Shown piece after piece: positions 12,005 to 22,321 of a stretch of 64,000 nucleotides of DNA. Every line of letters begins with the position of its first letter. Within the stretch, counting starts at the first letter, position 1. The translations under genes were made by a program, and so were the position numbers. A model generated the notes under the pieces. It had not been told where the DNA came from. It did not search any database and worked only from the letters and a program-made list of their open reading frames with translations. Source of the stretch: Astrothelium macrocarpum (Eukaryota; Ascomycota; Dothideomycetes; Trypetheliales; Trypetheliaceae); contig JAGEMR010000022.1 in NCBI GenBank assembly GCA_021030915.1, forward strand, positions 62,001-126,000. Direction: 5' to 3'.

Positions 12005-12057
12005 TTCGTCTCATTTCGGAGTTCGGAGGTTGGCCGGTCAATTCTGACAACCCCCTG
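12005..12057 (-). repeat. Right terminal inverted repeat
   Basis: Inverted partner of 10625-10677, ending in the bases ACAACCCCCTG. The inner flanks of the two repeats also show a short diverged similarity (TATGCGCC against TATGGCGCC). Confidence 0.93.
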
Positions 12058-12291
12058 TCGCATCCCCAGATCTGGTGCGTCTCCTCGGTACATTGTTGAT
12101 CCGCAGCGCTACAGTCCTACCTTATCGACTAGCCTGTGACTTCACCTTGAAAACCTGACCACCACCAATCACTCGACCATCAAGAACAGCTAGCTGTTTT
12201 CGTCTCCACTGTAGCTTAACCGCGCTACTTCTTGTTGCTACTTGCCTCTCCCTCTCGGCAAGGTAATTTCACTCGGCATACTCGAGCCGAT

Positions 12292-15200
12292 ATGGCTCGC
12301 CGAGGGGACACTCGCTCACCTTCACCCACAGAAAGCTCTTATTCCCGCCGCAGTCGGCGCGAGGACGACCGTCATGCCAGGGACAGAAAATATGACAGAG
12401 GACATCGATATCGAAGCAGATCGAGAAGCCCGGACGTGAGCACATCACAGACCTTGAATAATCACCCAGGCCGCTTGGCTAACTTGAACTTCTTGCAGCG
12501 GAGACACCATGACCAAGACTATCGCCGCCGTGACCGTTCCTATGATAGGCGTGTTGGCCGACGAGATGAGGATTCATATCGCTCAAGCAGACGGGACCGT
12601 TCCCGCAATCGAGTTCGTGAACGGTCCCCTGTGAGAGATCGCCGCCACCGCAGTCGTGATAGGGATTACCGTGACAGGCGAGACGACTCTCGAGACAGAC
12701 TTAAGCGGCGCCGAGAAGAATCTGCTGACTCAAGTCGTAAGGCGAAGAAAGATGACGTCAAAGATGTCCCTTCCAGGGCGAACGGTGCCAAAGACCGTGG
12801 GGTATGTCTCCCTGACCCTCTTGTTTTTGAGCACACTAAAACTTTCTACTTCCAGTCCAGTAAGCCTTCCACCCCTAGATCTGATGACGATGATAAGAAG
12901 AAAGTCCAAGAGCAACGACAGGCAAAGCTTAATGCTTGGAAGGCAAAAGTGGCACAGAAGCAGGAAGAGGAGGCTAAGAAATCACAAACAAGCGGAAACT
13001 CAACTCGTAATCTCCTCGAGGAGATGGAAAAGAAAGCCATCGCATCTCCAGATACTGCCTCGCCACAATCGCCTGCTTCTCAAGCAATCATCACTTCGAC
13101 AAGCGCACCCTTGGGAAAGTTTGACCCCAAGGCCATTGGTAAGAAGACTGTTGAAAAAAGCTCCACATCAGCTACTCTGGGTAGTGATGTTTTGGTTCCT
13201 GTTACCGCTAAATCTTCAGTACCTGCGAAACCAACGAGCTCTGCGCCCAAAGCGGGCAAGGCAAATCTTGCTCAACCACTCAAGGCACGCGGCAATGTCA
13301 GCGGCTTTGGATTCGGAGCCAAAGGCCAATCTGATACTGATAAAGTCTCAGGTAAAAATGCTCTGGAGATGGGAGAAGAGGAGGCTACTACCCGCAAACT
13401 TGCAAAGCTGCCTACGCTTCCAGACGAAGATGATCAAATTCAAGAAGCTTCCGAATTGGCGAACGGGGAAGAAGGTGCAGACGACGAAGACGATGTTGAT
13501 ATGACGGAGATGGGAACAGAGGAAGAAGCCGTTGCTGCTGCCCGTGCAGCCGCTGAGAAGAGAGATGAGCGCCTTCAGGAACAAACCTTGATGGATACAT
13601 CGACTCATGAAGGCAGAGTCACTGTCAACGGTCGAGACGTAGATGGCGACGTGGAAATGAGTAATGACGTTCATGAGGCTCCTGCGGATGATGACGAAGT
13701 CGACCCTCTTGACGCTTTCATGAATGACCTGGCAGAAGCCTCCAACGCCCCGAAACCAATAACTTCTCTCAAAGACTTGAAGGGCAAGTCCAAGCCGAAG
13801 CAGCAGGAACCACAGGCTCTCTTTAGCGATGATGAGGATGGGTTGGATGCAGTCGGCGATGGCCTGGACGACGTCATGGCCAATGTTGCGAAGAAAAAGA
13901 AAAAAGATATGCCCACGGTAAATCATGACAAGATGAATTACGAACCATTCCGCAAAAAGTTTTACACAGAACCTGCCGAGCTCGCCGAAATGACAGAGGA
14001 AGAAGTGAAAGATTTGCGCTTTCAACTTGATGGGATTCAAGTCAGAGGTGTCGACGTACCTAAACCTGTTACCAAATTCTCTCAATTCGGGTTGGGGTCA
14101 GTCACTCTTGATGTTATTCACAAATTAGGTTTCACCTCGCCTACTCCAATTCAGTCCCAAGCTGTGCCAGCAATAATGGCAGGTTTTGATGTGATTGGCG
14201 TTGCGAAGACGGGCTCTGGCAAGACTCTGGCCTATAGCCTGCCTGCAATGAGACATATCAAGGATCAGAAACCGCTCGAGGCATTGGACGGTCCTATAGG
14301 GTTGATATTAGCTCCGACGAGAGAACTGGCAACACAAATCCACCGTGACTGTCGACCATTTGTAAAAGCTCTCGGTCTTAGAGCAGTGTGTGCCTATGGG
14401 GGGGCTCCAATCAAAGATCAGATTGCAGAACTCAAGCAAGGTGCCGAAATCATCGTCGGCACACCTGGACGTATGATTGACTTACTTGCCGCGAATTCTG
14501 GGCGTGTTACAAACTTGCGACGGGTCACCTATATGGTGCTTGATGAAGCAGACCGTATGTTTGATATGGGGTTTGAGCCTCAAGTCATGAAGATACTAAA
14601 CAACATCCGACCGGATCGTCAAACCATTCTTCTCAGTGCCACCTTTCCAAAGACGATGGAAAACTTGGCCAAGAAGGTTCTCAACAAGGGCTCTACTGTC
14701 GAGGTAATCTGTGGTGGCAGAAGTGTGGTTGGGTCCGACATTACTCAAGTTGTGGAAGTTCGCCCGGAAAGCGAGAAATTTAAGCGCACTTTGGAACTAC
14801 TGGGCGAGCTGTACGACTCTGATGAAGATGCCCGGACCCTAATCTTTGTTGAAAGACAAGAAACAGCCGATCAATTGCTTTCTGAACTTATGTATAAAGG
14901 CTATCCTTGCATGTCCATCCATGGAGGGAAAGACCAAATTGATCGAGACTCTGCCATTACTGATTTCAAATCAGGAGTGATACCAATCATGACTGCAACC
15001 TCAGTAGCAGCTCGTGGATTGGATGTCAAACAACTGAAACTTGTCATCAACTATGACGTGCCAAATCATATGGAGGATTACGTGCATCGTTGCGGAAGAA
15101 CCGGAAGAGCAGGAAATAAAGGCACTGCTGTCACTTTCATAACTGAAGATCAGGATCGATTTTCCGTTGATATTGTAAAGGCCATGAAACAGAGCGGAGC

Positions 15201-15984
15201 AAAGGTGCCAGATGAAGTACAAAAGCTGGCGGACGGTTTCAAAGAAAAGGTCAAAGCAGGCAAGGAGCAAAGCGTGGCTTCTGGTTTCGGTGGTAAAGGT
15301 CTTGAGAAGCTTGACCAAGAACGTGATGCTGCCAGAACTCGTGAACGCAAAGCCTACAAGACTGGTGATGAACCAGACGAAGATGAAAAAGAAAACAAGG
15401 AAGAGGACGAGCCCGTGTTCAACGTCAAGGCCTCAGGCGATACATCAACCGAAACACCATCCTCCTCCAAACCAGCCACCGCTCCAACCATCGACTTTGA
15501 CCAAAACATCGTCGTCCACAAAACCGAGACTCCCGCTCCCACCGCCGGCGGTCGCGGAGCCGACAAGCTCGCTGCCGTCAACCAAGCCGCGGCCGCCATC
15601 CGCGGCCGCCTCACGCAAGCCAGCACCCTGCGACCGGGCATGCCCATCGACAACAAGGGCCCAGACGCCGGCGCCTACCACGCGACGCTAGAGATCAACG
15701 ACCACCCGCAAAAGGCGCGGTGGGCCGTCACGAACCGCACGAACGTCGCGAAGATCCTCGAGGCGACGGGGACGAGCATCACGACCAAGGGCAACTTCTA
15801 TGCGGCGGGGAAGACGCCCGGGCCGAACGATGCGCCCAAGCTGTATATTCTGGTCGAGGGCGATACCGAGGTCGTGGTCACGCAGGCGATGAGAGAGCTG
15901 ATGCGCTTGTTGAGGGAGGGCATTGAGGCCGCGGCGACGTCCGATGCGAGGGCGCCGGCGAGTGGGAGGTACAATGTTGTTTGA
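12292..15984 (+). CDS. prp5: Pre-mRNA-splicing DEAD-box RNA helicase Prp5
   Basis: ATP-dependent RNA helicase that acts on the U2 snRNP during prespliceosome assembly. Motifs in order: AKTGSGKT from about residue 599, PTRELA, GTPGR, the DEAD box at about 712-715 in VLDEADRMFDMGFEPQV, SAT, then ARGLDVK and HRCGRTGRAG in the second RecA domain. The N-terminus is an Arg/Ser-rich and acidic tail and the C-terminus has the extension of Prp5/DDX46. I read two introns, 12436-12498 (63 bases) and 12802-12855 (54 bases), both with good splice sites; removing them gives 1,191 residues. Both lengths are multiples of three and contain no stop, so the frame also reads through. ATG 12292 is the first in frame. 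Codons become very GC-rich over the last 500 bases. Confidence 0.94.
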   Translation: MARRGDTRSPSPTESSYSRRSRREDDRHARDRKYDRGHRYRSRSRSPDVSTSQTLNNHPGRLANLNFLQRRHHDQDYRRRDRSYDRRVGRRDEDSYRSSRRDRSRNRVRERSPVRDRRHRSRDRDYRDRRDDSRDRLKRRREESADSSRKAKKDDVKDVPSRANGAKDRGVCLPDPLVFEHTKTFYFQSSKPSTPRSDDDDKKKVQEQRQAKLNAWKAKVAQKQEEEAKKSQTSGNSTRNLLEEMEKKAIASPDTASPQSPASQAIITSTSAPLGKFDPKAIGKKTVEKSSTSATLGSDVLVPVTAKSSVPAKPTSSAPKAGKANLAQPLKARGNVSGFGFGAKGQSDTDKVSGKNALEMGEEEATTRKLAKLPTLPDEDDQIQEASELANGEEGADDEDDVDMTEMGTEEEAVAAARAAAEKRDERLQEQTLMDTSTHEGRVTVNGRDVDGDVEMSNDVHEAPADDDEVDPLDAFMNDLAEASNAPKPITSLKDLKGKSKPKQQEPQALFSDDEDGLDAVGDGLDDVMANVAKKKKKDMPTVNHDKMNYEPFRKKFYTEPAELAEMTEEEVKDLRFQLDGIQVRGVDVPKPVTKFSQFGLGSVTLDVIHKLGFTSPTPIQSQAVPAIMAGFDVIGVAKTGSGKTLAYSLPAMRHIKDQKPLEALDGPIGLILAPTRELATQIHRDCRPFVKALGLRAVCAYGGAPIKDQIAELKQGAEIIVGTPGRMIDLLAANSGRVTNLRRVTYMVLDEADRMFDMGFEPQVMKILNNIRPDRQTILLSATFPKTMENLAKKVLNKGSTVEVICGGRSVVGSDITQVVEVRPESEKFKRTLELLGELYDSDEDARTLIFVERQETADQLLSELMYKGYPCMSIHGGKDQIDRDSAITDFKSGVIPIMTATSVAARGLDVKQLKLVINYDVPNHMEDYVHRCGRTGRAGNKGTAVTFITEDQDRFSVDIVKAMKQSGAKVPDEVQKLADGFKEKVKAGKEQSVASGFGGKGLEKLDQERDAARTRERKAYKTGDEPDEDEKENKEEDEPVFNVKASGDTSTETPSSSKPATAPTIDFDQNIVVHKTETPAPTAGGRGADKLAAVNQAAAAIRGRLTQASTLRPGMPIDNKGPDAGAYHATLEINDHPQKARWAVTNRTNVAKILEATGTSITTKGNFYAAGKTPGPNDAPKLYILVEGDTEVVVTQAMRELMRLLREGIEAAATSDARAPASGRYNVV

Positions 15985-16406
15985 GATTGAGGAGTTTCAG
16001 ATGGGAGGACCAAGCGCTGGGATGATATGAGCGCGCGGTGTCATGAACTCGTGAGATGGCGAGGGCTCAGGCGGATAGTTCTCATAGATGCTTTTGCTGT
16101 GTCAAATCAGAGTTTTGTCGTCAGCACTCATGCATGGATTTTCGATGCGGAAGTTGGTGCTCTCTTGGTCCTTGTGATTGTGACAATGTCGGACGATATC
16201 TGCTGTAGGTTTATAATGGTGGTGTTGCTCAAACTTTGAAGTATTGGTAGAATGCCACTTGATGCCTGCCCCAGGTTCTAAATGTAACAAAACCATTCGC
16301 ATATCATACAACAGATGCTCCTCAAATAGTTCAACCCAAATGCCCAATCCATTTTTACGCCAAAGATCATCGACCTCGTACATACGTAACACTCCCCCTG
16401 CAGAAC
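15985..16406. other. Convergent intergenic region
   Basis: Shared 3' region of prp5 (plus) and the small MGNCFG gene (minus), about 420 bases. No further feature recognised. Confidence 0.45.
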
Positions 16407-17016
16407 TCAATCCCAATTTCTCGTCGAAGCAACTGCATCTGCATCCCTTGCTAACCTGTTCTGCCGACTCGCCTCCTCTAGCGTGTTCATCCGTGTCTGC
16501 TGTCGCTGGGCATCTAGTTTCTTGCCGAGGGTGCCTTTGCCTTGGGCTTTCGCTGCTCGCTCCTATTGAATAGACACATTAGCCAATGCGACACTAGATG
16601 CCTAAATCCCCAGGCAGGATTGAATATCCCGTCTCTTCCCCAAGCTTTCTCATTCCTCCAGCATTTCACACAGTTATCGCCCATATGAGCAGCGCGTTGA
16701 CTTCTCCCCCCATCTCTTTATCCCAAACTCCCCCACCCACAGTCCCTTTCCTCCAAAGTAGAAAAACAACAGTACCCACCTCAGCAGCTCTCGCCGCAGC
16801 CGCCTTTGGATCCTCACCACTCGCATCCCCGCCACCATCACCACCATTCCCACCACCTAACGTCCTACCCTGCGAGGCCCTCACAGGTATCGATGCCCGC
16901 GCACCACCGCTGGTAGGTTCATCGCCCCGCCGCAGCGGGGCGGAGGAGCCAACGGTGCGGCCGGGCCCCGCGAACGCGTCGTCCGAGGCGGATTGCTTGC
17001 CGAAACAGTTGCCCAT
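16407..17016 (-). CDS. Small N-myristoylated fungal protein of the MGNCFG family
   Basis: Two exons, complement of 16407-16562 and 16780-17016, give 130 residues; the 217-base intron is long for this window. The protein starts MGNCFGKQS: Gly2 is a predicted N-myristoylation site and Cys4 a likely palmitoylation site, so it should sit on the inner face of a membrane. It continues with Ala/Gly/Ser-rich sequence containing GRTLGG, then AAAARAAEERAAK and GKGTLGKKLDAQ, and ends in a charged helix and STRNWD. The pattern matches a widespread fungal family that I associate with yeast YGL108C; its function is unknown. The splice junction joins AAE to ERAAK exactly as expected for the family, which supports the model. 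Confidence 0.85.
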
Positions 17017-17613
17017 GGCCGAAAGGAGAGAAGGTTTGCGGTGATTGGGGAAGTGAGGACCCAGGAGGGCAGGTAGGACTGTTGGGAGAGAGGAAGTGTG
17101 GTTGGTGGGGTGGATGGTCCGTGGGTGAGCGGAAGGAGGGGTGAAGTTTTTGGTGAGGCTTTGTCTACGGCGTCGACTACATTACTAGGTATCTATGCCA
17201 TAAGTAGATGCGAGCGCTATCGGTGGGCGATCTGAAGATACATTTGAGTTTGGATTGGTGCAGAGATATCCGTGGATCTGAGGCATCGTTTGACAGGTGA
17301 GGTCCGCAAGATGACTGAAATCGCATCCACTGGAGAGGAGACAGTGTGAAATAGAGTTCTGCTATTGTCCTCACTCAGTTCAAATATTCTCATGGCCCTG
17401 AGGAGAATCCTCATTCCCTTTCTTTGAGGATACGTGATCTTTTCTAAACTCTAACTTTACCTCTGCTCTATTTGTAGCTGAAGAATCCACTTGCAAATTT
17501 TGGATGACTTAGCCGCTATTTCTGTTGCTCTGATCACTAGTACCTGAATTCATAATCAATTTTCTGGATTTCGTCATTTCAATCGTCAAGATACTTTTCT
17601 TCAGGATAGCCAG
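17017..17613. other. Divergent intergenic region
   Basis: About 600 bases between the starts of the MGNCFG gene (minus) and the acidic-protein gene (plus). No gene seen. A G-rich stretch lies near 17050-17160. Confidence 0.45.
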
Positions 17614-18462
17614 ATGAGCGACACGGATTCTATCCAATCCTCCACCTCCGCTGATGGCCCAGCAACTCCTGAATTCGATGAAGAATGTGTTTGGGAGGAA
17701 GAGCACATGGAGCTGAACGGCCATAATTACACATCCGATGAGTCCACTAGAGCTGTTCTCTCAGATGTCCCCACCCCAGAGGCTTCTCTTCTTAGTGAGA
17801 TAAATAGTCTGGATAACCTGATGCGCTGTAAAGCCAGACATGCATTAGAACGAGAGGTCGATGATCAGAAACAAAGGGAACCTTCAGATGCTTCCTCAGA
17901 AGACTTGCCGGTCACCTTTCCCGACTATCTCACCGACGGCGACTCAGTTGAACAGGAGCTCTTGGAGGACGAACGGGACGAGGCGCATGAGCAATCAACC
18001 AACGTAGAGGATGCAGATGTTACTAAGGGTGAATTGCAAGGTTTGTGATCTGATACACGCATATCAAAGAGATCCCAAGACGATTGTGAAAGATTGGAAG
18101 CATCCAACCATTTCCTTCGAGTGGCTACTGAGAGCGGCGTCATCTATTGTTGCTGGAGAATTGCTCGATATGTCTGTTGAAAAGCATATTTATGGCCAAC
18201 CATGATGTCTCTTTTTTCATTGTTTCGAGTTGTTTGACGTTCTTTCAATGTCTAATGCAGTACAGATCCCGATATCATCGAGAGAATCATTCTCCGATCC
18301 AGAGTACGGCTGTCCCAAATTCTCTCCGTTGGCTGCGCGAGCACTGCCTATCCGATACAGTCGCCTCTCGGATTGACGAAAATAGGCGACATCATTGTTG
18401 AACGATCGAGCATCCCGAGAGATGTTCAAGTTGCCCTACTTGATTTCTATAGATATTTCTAG
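17614..18462 (+). CDS. Unrecognised acidic protein, three-exon model
   Basis: Not recognised. Proposed exons 17614-18028, 18072-18171 and 18261-18462 give 238 residues. Exon 1 starts MSDTDSIQSSTSADG and is rich in Asp, Glu, Ser and Thr, likely disordered. The join reads DVTK then DPKTIVKDWKHPTISFEWLL, and the next join reads LLDI then TDPDIIERIILRSRV, both natural-looking. The C-terminal 70 residues look like a folded region. Intron 1 would be only 43 bases and its donor and acceptor are ordinary, so it is the weak point; without it the frame stops at 18048 after 144 residues. The gene lies between two genes transcribed on the minus strand. No function can be proposed. Confidence 0.55.
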
Positions 18463-19121
18463 TCTCTGTAATTATTATCATCAAGGGTTTAAACGAAAAA
18501 TATCGTGGGTTGTGTAGGATTTAGACCCCCTTTCGCTTTTTTTTGGGGGGGGAGATCCTGTAATTTAGGAGGCAGAGATCTTCACAATTTTCCAAGAGCA
18601 GTCAGTTCTCATATGTTTGTCTCTCAAAATTGTATTAAAAAGTTTCCTCAGACATGCCCAGGGTTCTTGCGCGGTTCATGAACCCCTTTTTGCAATCTCT
18701 GTGGTGCCATTGGTCTTGGATGTTTGGTTGGTGAAAGATTACTTCTGTAACTTTATCCGTGCATCTTGGATTTCTTCTCTTCTGTGTCGGAGGGATTCTA
18801 AATTTCTGGTGAAGCATGTTCTTAGATGGTTGCTTGATTGTGGATTTTAATTGAGTTGGTAGATTTGGAGCTCTATTTGAATTAAACATGGTGCCCATTA
18901 CACAAGCAAAGAAGAAAAAACTTGGAGCAGTTGCTACATAAATAGACTTTCAATGCCGATGATAGGCGCCTGCATCGTGGGAATGGGTTTCTGAGATGCT
19001 GAATGCTCCCATGGTGTCATATCCTTTTCTGCCTAAGGTAAGGTAGAATCCCTTGCATCACCTAACGCGCTCGTATGCACGTCATCACACCCAATCTTCC
19101 AATCAATCATTTCGCTCTCAT
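18463..19121. other. Convergent intergenic region
   Basis: About 660 bases between the ends of the acidic-protein gene and the DNA polymerase gene. It includes a homopolymer tract of T followed by G near 18538-18552. No gene seen. Confidence 0.5.
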
Positions 19122-21524
19122 TCAACAAATCCTCTCTTCCGGCTCCCTCCAAGGCACACCCAAAACCTCAAAAATTCTCCTCTCGTCCCTTCCCTCCACC
19201 AACGTACCTTCTGTCACCTTCGCCCTTGCCGGGCCCCTCATCACATCTTTGTAGAGCCCATACTGATTCAGTCGCATCCCCTTCTTACTGGCCAACAACC
19301 GAATACTTCGATTAAACACATCATTCCCCGTAAAATAGATCAACGCCGCGCCTCTCGACTCCGGCGCCACCAGCAAAAAATCGATCCGCCGCCACGGCTT
19401 CTTTCCTTCCGCTATCGCCCTCTTCCCGCCTATGAACTCCGCTCGCTCTGGCAGGCTTGCGGCACCGTGCCACTTTGACCCTCCAGTTCGCGACAAAGAT
19501 GCTGCTAGCGTTGCTTTGAGATGTCCCTGCGCAAACAACTTTGGCACGAGCTGATCCATCACCATCGCGCGAATCGCGCCGAGAGGTTGACTCGAATGTG
19601 TGATGATACAGTCTATGTCTCCGCAAGACGCTGCGCCACGGCGATAGGAACCGCCGATAACGAGCTCAAGATCGGGGTCGACACTGTATAGCGCAGCGCG
19701 AACGATGTTGGCGTGCTGAGTGACTTCAGCGCGGGGAATGCGAGCCTGAAAGTCCTCGTAGTGGACGATACCGATGCGCTGCGCGTCCGTAAGCGGTACG
19801 TTATGCAACAGAAGATCGTCGAGGGATTCGTATCCCTTTCGAACCCAGATAGAAGCTTGAGCAAATCCGACGCCATAGATTCCGAGAAACGTTTGTAGAT
19901 GTTGGTCGTGAGTATCAAGTTGGGCGTTTTCGAGGCGCCGAAGGCCATTTGTCCAAACAATTTCTTCGATTTTGGCGGCGAGGCGCTCGCCGATGAACGG
20001 AAGGAGGACAGCTTCTTCTTTGGTGGTGATTTTGCGCTTTTCGCGCTTCAGGCTAGTAATTGCTCGGCGATATGCTAGTGTGCGCCAATGGTCTTGCATG
20101 CGGTCGTAGTATTTGCCCATTTGTTCAAGGACTTCAATCGTGCGAGCGTTTGGATTCGCGCCTTCGCTTTTTCCGTCATTTGCGTTCATGCATTGGAACG
20201 TATTCTGCCATACATTGTTACCAGTCTTTCTTGACTTTTTGATGGGCTTTTGAGGAGAACTGTTGTCTTCAGAGTCTGTGTCGGCATCCTGACCTTCCTC
20301 GGACATCTCGTCGTCTCCATCCAAAGGTAAATGTTCCAAGCCTTTGACCTCTTGAATGATCTCATCGAAAGAGTCTTGGCGAGGCACGGCTAAGGTTGCT
20401 GTGTGACTATCTGAATTCATCGGGATGGGCTCCGTGCCAGGTTGATGATCTTCTCGATTTTCTCGCGATTCAACTGGATACATGTCGTTGTTTTGCGATG
20501 TTTGTGAGGGTGATTGGTGCTCTGGAGTTGTTGCGGGCTTCTTTTTAGGCTTCAATTGGAGAGACGGCTGAGTCGAAGAAGGTTGAGGTGATTTTGCCGA
20601 TCCGTTGCGATTCTTATCGCTCTGCCCTGCAACCACGTATTGAGCTTGGTTTGGGTTGACGAGTGCACGAAACATTATACAGTCTGCTAGATATACCTCG
20701 TCGACAACGACTATCTCGGTCTGTTACCGAAATTTAAGCAATGATGAACACCTGACGAGGATAACTACGTACCGGTAATGAATCCAGTTTCAGCCAAGAA
20801 AGCAATTGAGGATAAGTATAATCTCTGTCAACGATAACGTGAGTGATCCCTGTAGTCCAATCTTTGATCCACAGAGCGCCATATTCAATAGCTTTGTGCA
20901 TACGCACACGTCGGCCTTGATGAACATCGCTGTTTGGGAAGAAATCTGATGCAGTCAGAAGAGTCGTCTGCTGAAAGAGTATAACTTACAAAAGGCGAGA
21001 CCTCGAAAGATTTGTTCAGGTTCTGGCTTCACGGGCTGTACACCAGCCCTTTTTCTCTTACCAACAGGACGAGGCAGCGCAGCTTTAAGTGCCAAATCTG
21101 ATTGAGAAAGCAATCCGACGCCAGAGGAAGTCTGTGGGCGTGTCGAAGGCTTCCCTTTTTGTTCCACTGACAGCTTTTCTTTCTCCATTGGGAATACACT
21201 CCTGTCCTCTGTACTACGACCAGTAGAAGCAAGGGCTGTAATACCCTCTGCCGATACGGTAAGCTGAATTCTGCTTTCAATATTACTGGAGGATGATGAA
21301 ACTGTTGTAGAATGAATGGAATTTCGAGAAGTGAGTCTAGAAGTATCACCTGCATCCCTAGAGAAAGGAGGCGCGTTGCGCGTGTTCAGCTGTTGCTTCC
21401 GGGCATCTTTAAGAACAGCTATCGACTCATGTAAACCCGTATCAATGAGATCCTCGATTTCTCTTCCTTCCTCTGCAAACCTCAATGAACTAAAAAATTT
21501 CTTCTTCCCTTGCGCAGATTGCAT
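19122..21524 (-). CDS. DNA polymerase family X (Pol4/lambda type)
   Basis: Gap-filling polymerase of base-excision repair and non-homologous end joining. Three exons, complement of 19122-20720, 20773-20945 and 20990-21524, give 768 residues. A BRCT-like domain spans exons 2 and 3 (RRVRMHKAIEYGALWIKDWTT region, HVIVDRDYTY, and VVVDEVYLADCI). A Ser/Thr-rich disordered linker follows. The catalytic part has two helix-hairpin-helix elements (LPFIGERLAAKIEEIV and GIYGVGFAQASIWVRKG), the nucleotidyltransferase motif GGSYRRGAASCGDIDC with Asp604 and Asp606, the third metal ligand Asp683 in RRIDFLL, and a thumb region containing YFTGND and ending near VPWREPEERIC. All three catalytic acids are present, so the enzyme should be active. 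Yeast Pol4 is the likely counterpart. The N-terminal Ser-rich region is longer than in Pol lambda. Confidence 0.93.
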
Positions 21525-22321
21525 TTCTGCTGTGACAGTTGTGATGGAGAAGGCCTATGATCATCAAAGATCAACAGGGAGTCATTGGACTTGTGGGCAA
21601 TCGCCTCGAAGCCGAGTGTACATGTAGTCATCGACATTGTTCTACACAGGGCCTGTGTGGGCGGTAACGCAAATTGTATTTACGTCAAAGTCAATTTTCT
21701 GTAACATGAGCTGTTCATTTCCGCTTCACAGGATCCTATGTCAGGCCAAGCAAAGCGCTGTGATTAGATGCTGGGACGTTGCCATAGATGTCGTCATCGG
21801 GTCAGCCGTGGCGCGTCCTTTGATGGGCAAGAATTTCTGAATCTTGGCAGTTGTGACTCGCTAAAAGCCCCCGTTCAACAAAGAGTCAGTTTACTCTGTC
21901 GTGTTCTACGAGGTCGCCCCCTGTCAGCGAAGAACTAATGAACCTGGTCGCGGTTCGCAAAGATAGTGCTCCAGGCCACAAGCCAATCAATCACATTTCT
22001 CTCAGAGTCATAGCAGCAACCTAATAAGATTGCCATTGCTACACTTCTGTGAGCTCAAAAGATCATTCATTTTCATCTTCGATAATCAGGCCATGCTGGT
22101 GTGCGTCTTTTCACGCTACCAGCAGAAGCATTGTAAATTTGAGTCGTTTTCATCATTGAGTCGCTATTTCGTCATTCAATGGCGAGAAAGCATAACCGTA
22201 ACCATGACTGTCATTGCTATACATCGACGAAGTATCAAAGCCGCCAACTTTGTCATTTTTCGTGATGTGTCAATGTTACACAATGCAGCCCATTAGAGCA
22301 ATGAGTAACAGGCGCTCTTGA
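21525..22321. other. Intergenic region
   Basis: About 800 bases upstream of the polymerase gene and downstream of the secreted-protein gene. Open frames at 21637-21840 and 22030-22296 look random. No repeat seen. Confidence 0.45.

Larger units (their letters stand above)
10625..12057. mobile_element. 1.43-kb inverted-repeat element with hypermutated AT-rich core
   Basis: Both ends carry a near-perfect 53-bp terminal inverted repeat, 10625-10677 and 12005-12057, starting CAGGGGGTTGTCAGAATTGA; I count one mismatch. Inside, about 10790-11890 is almost pure A+T and has no coding capacity. This fits a non-autonomous DNA transposon or MITE, or a decayed transposon, whose interior suffered a RIP-like process. 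I see no clear target-site duplication next to the ends (CAT on the left, TCG on the right). It lies between the divergent HMG-box and prp5 genes, 183 bases from one start codon and 234 from the other. Superfamily not assigned. Confidence 0.85.

Noticed and set aside
13348..14085. 245-residue minus-strand open frame
   Set aside because: Antisense to the acidic region of prp5; Phe/Leu-rich translation is the usual reverse of Asp/Glu/Lys codons.
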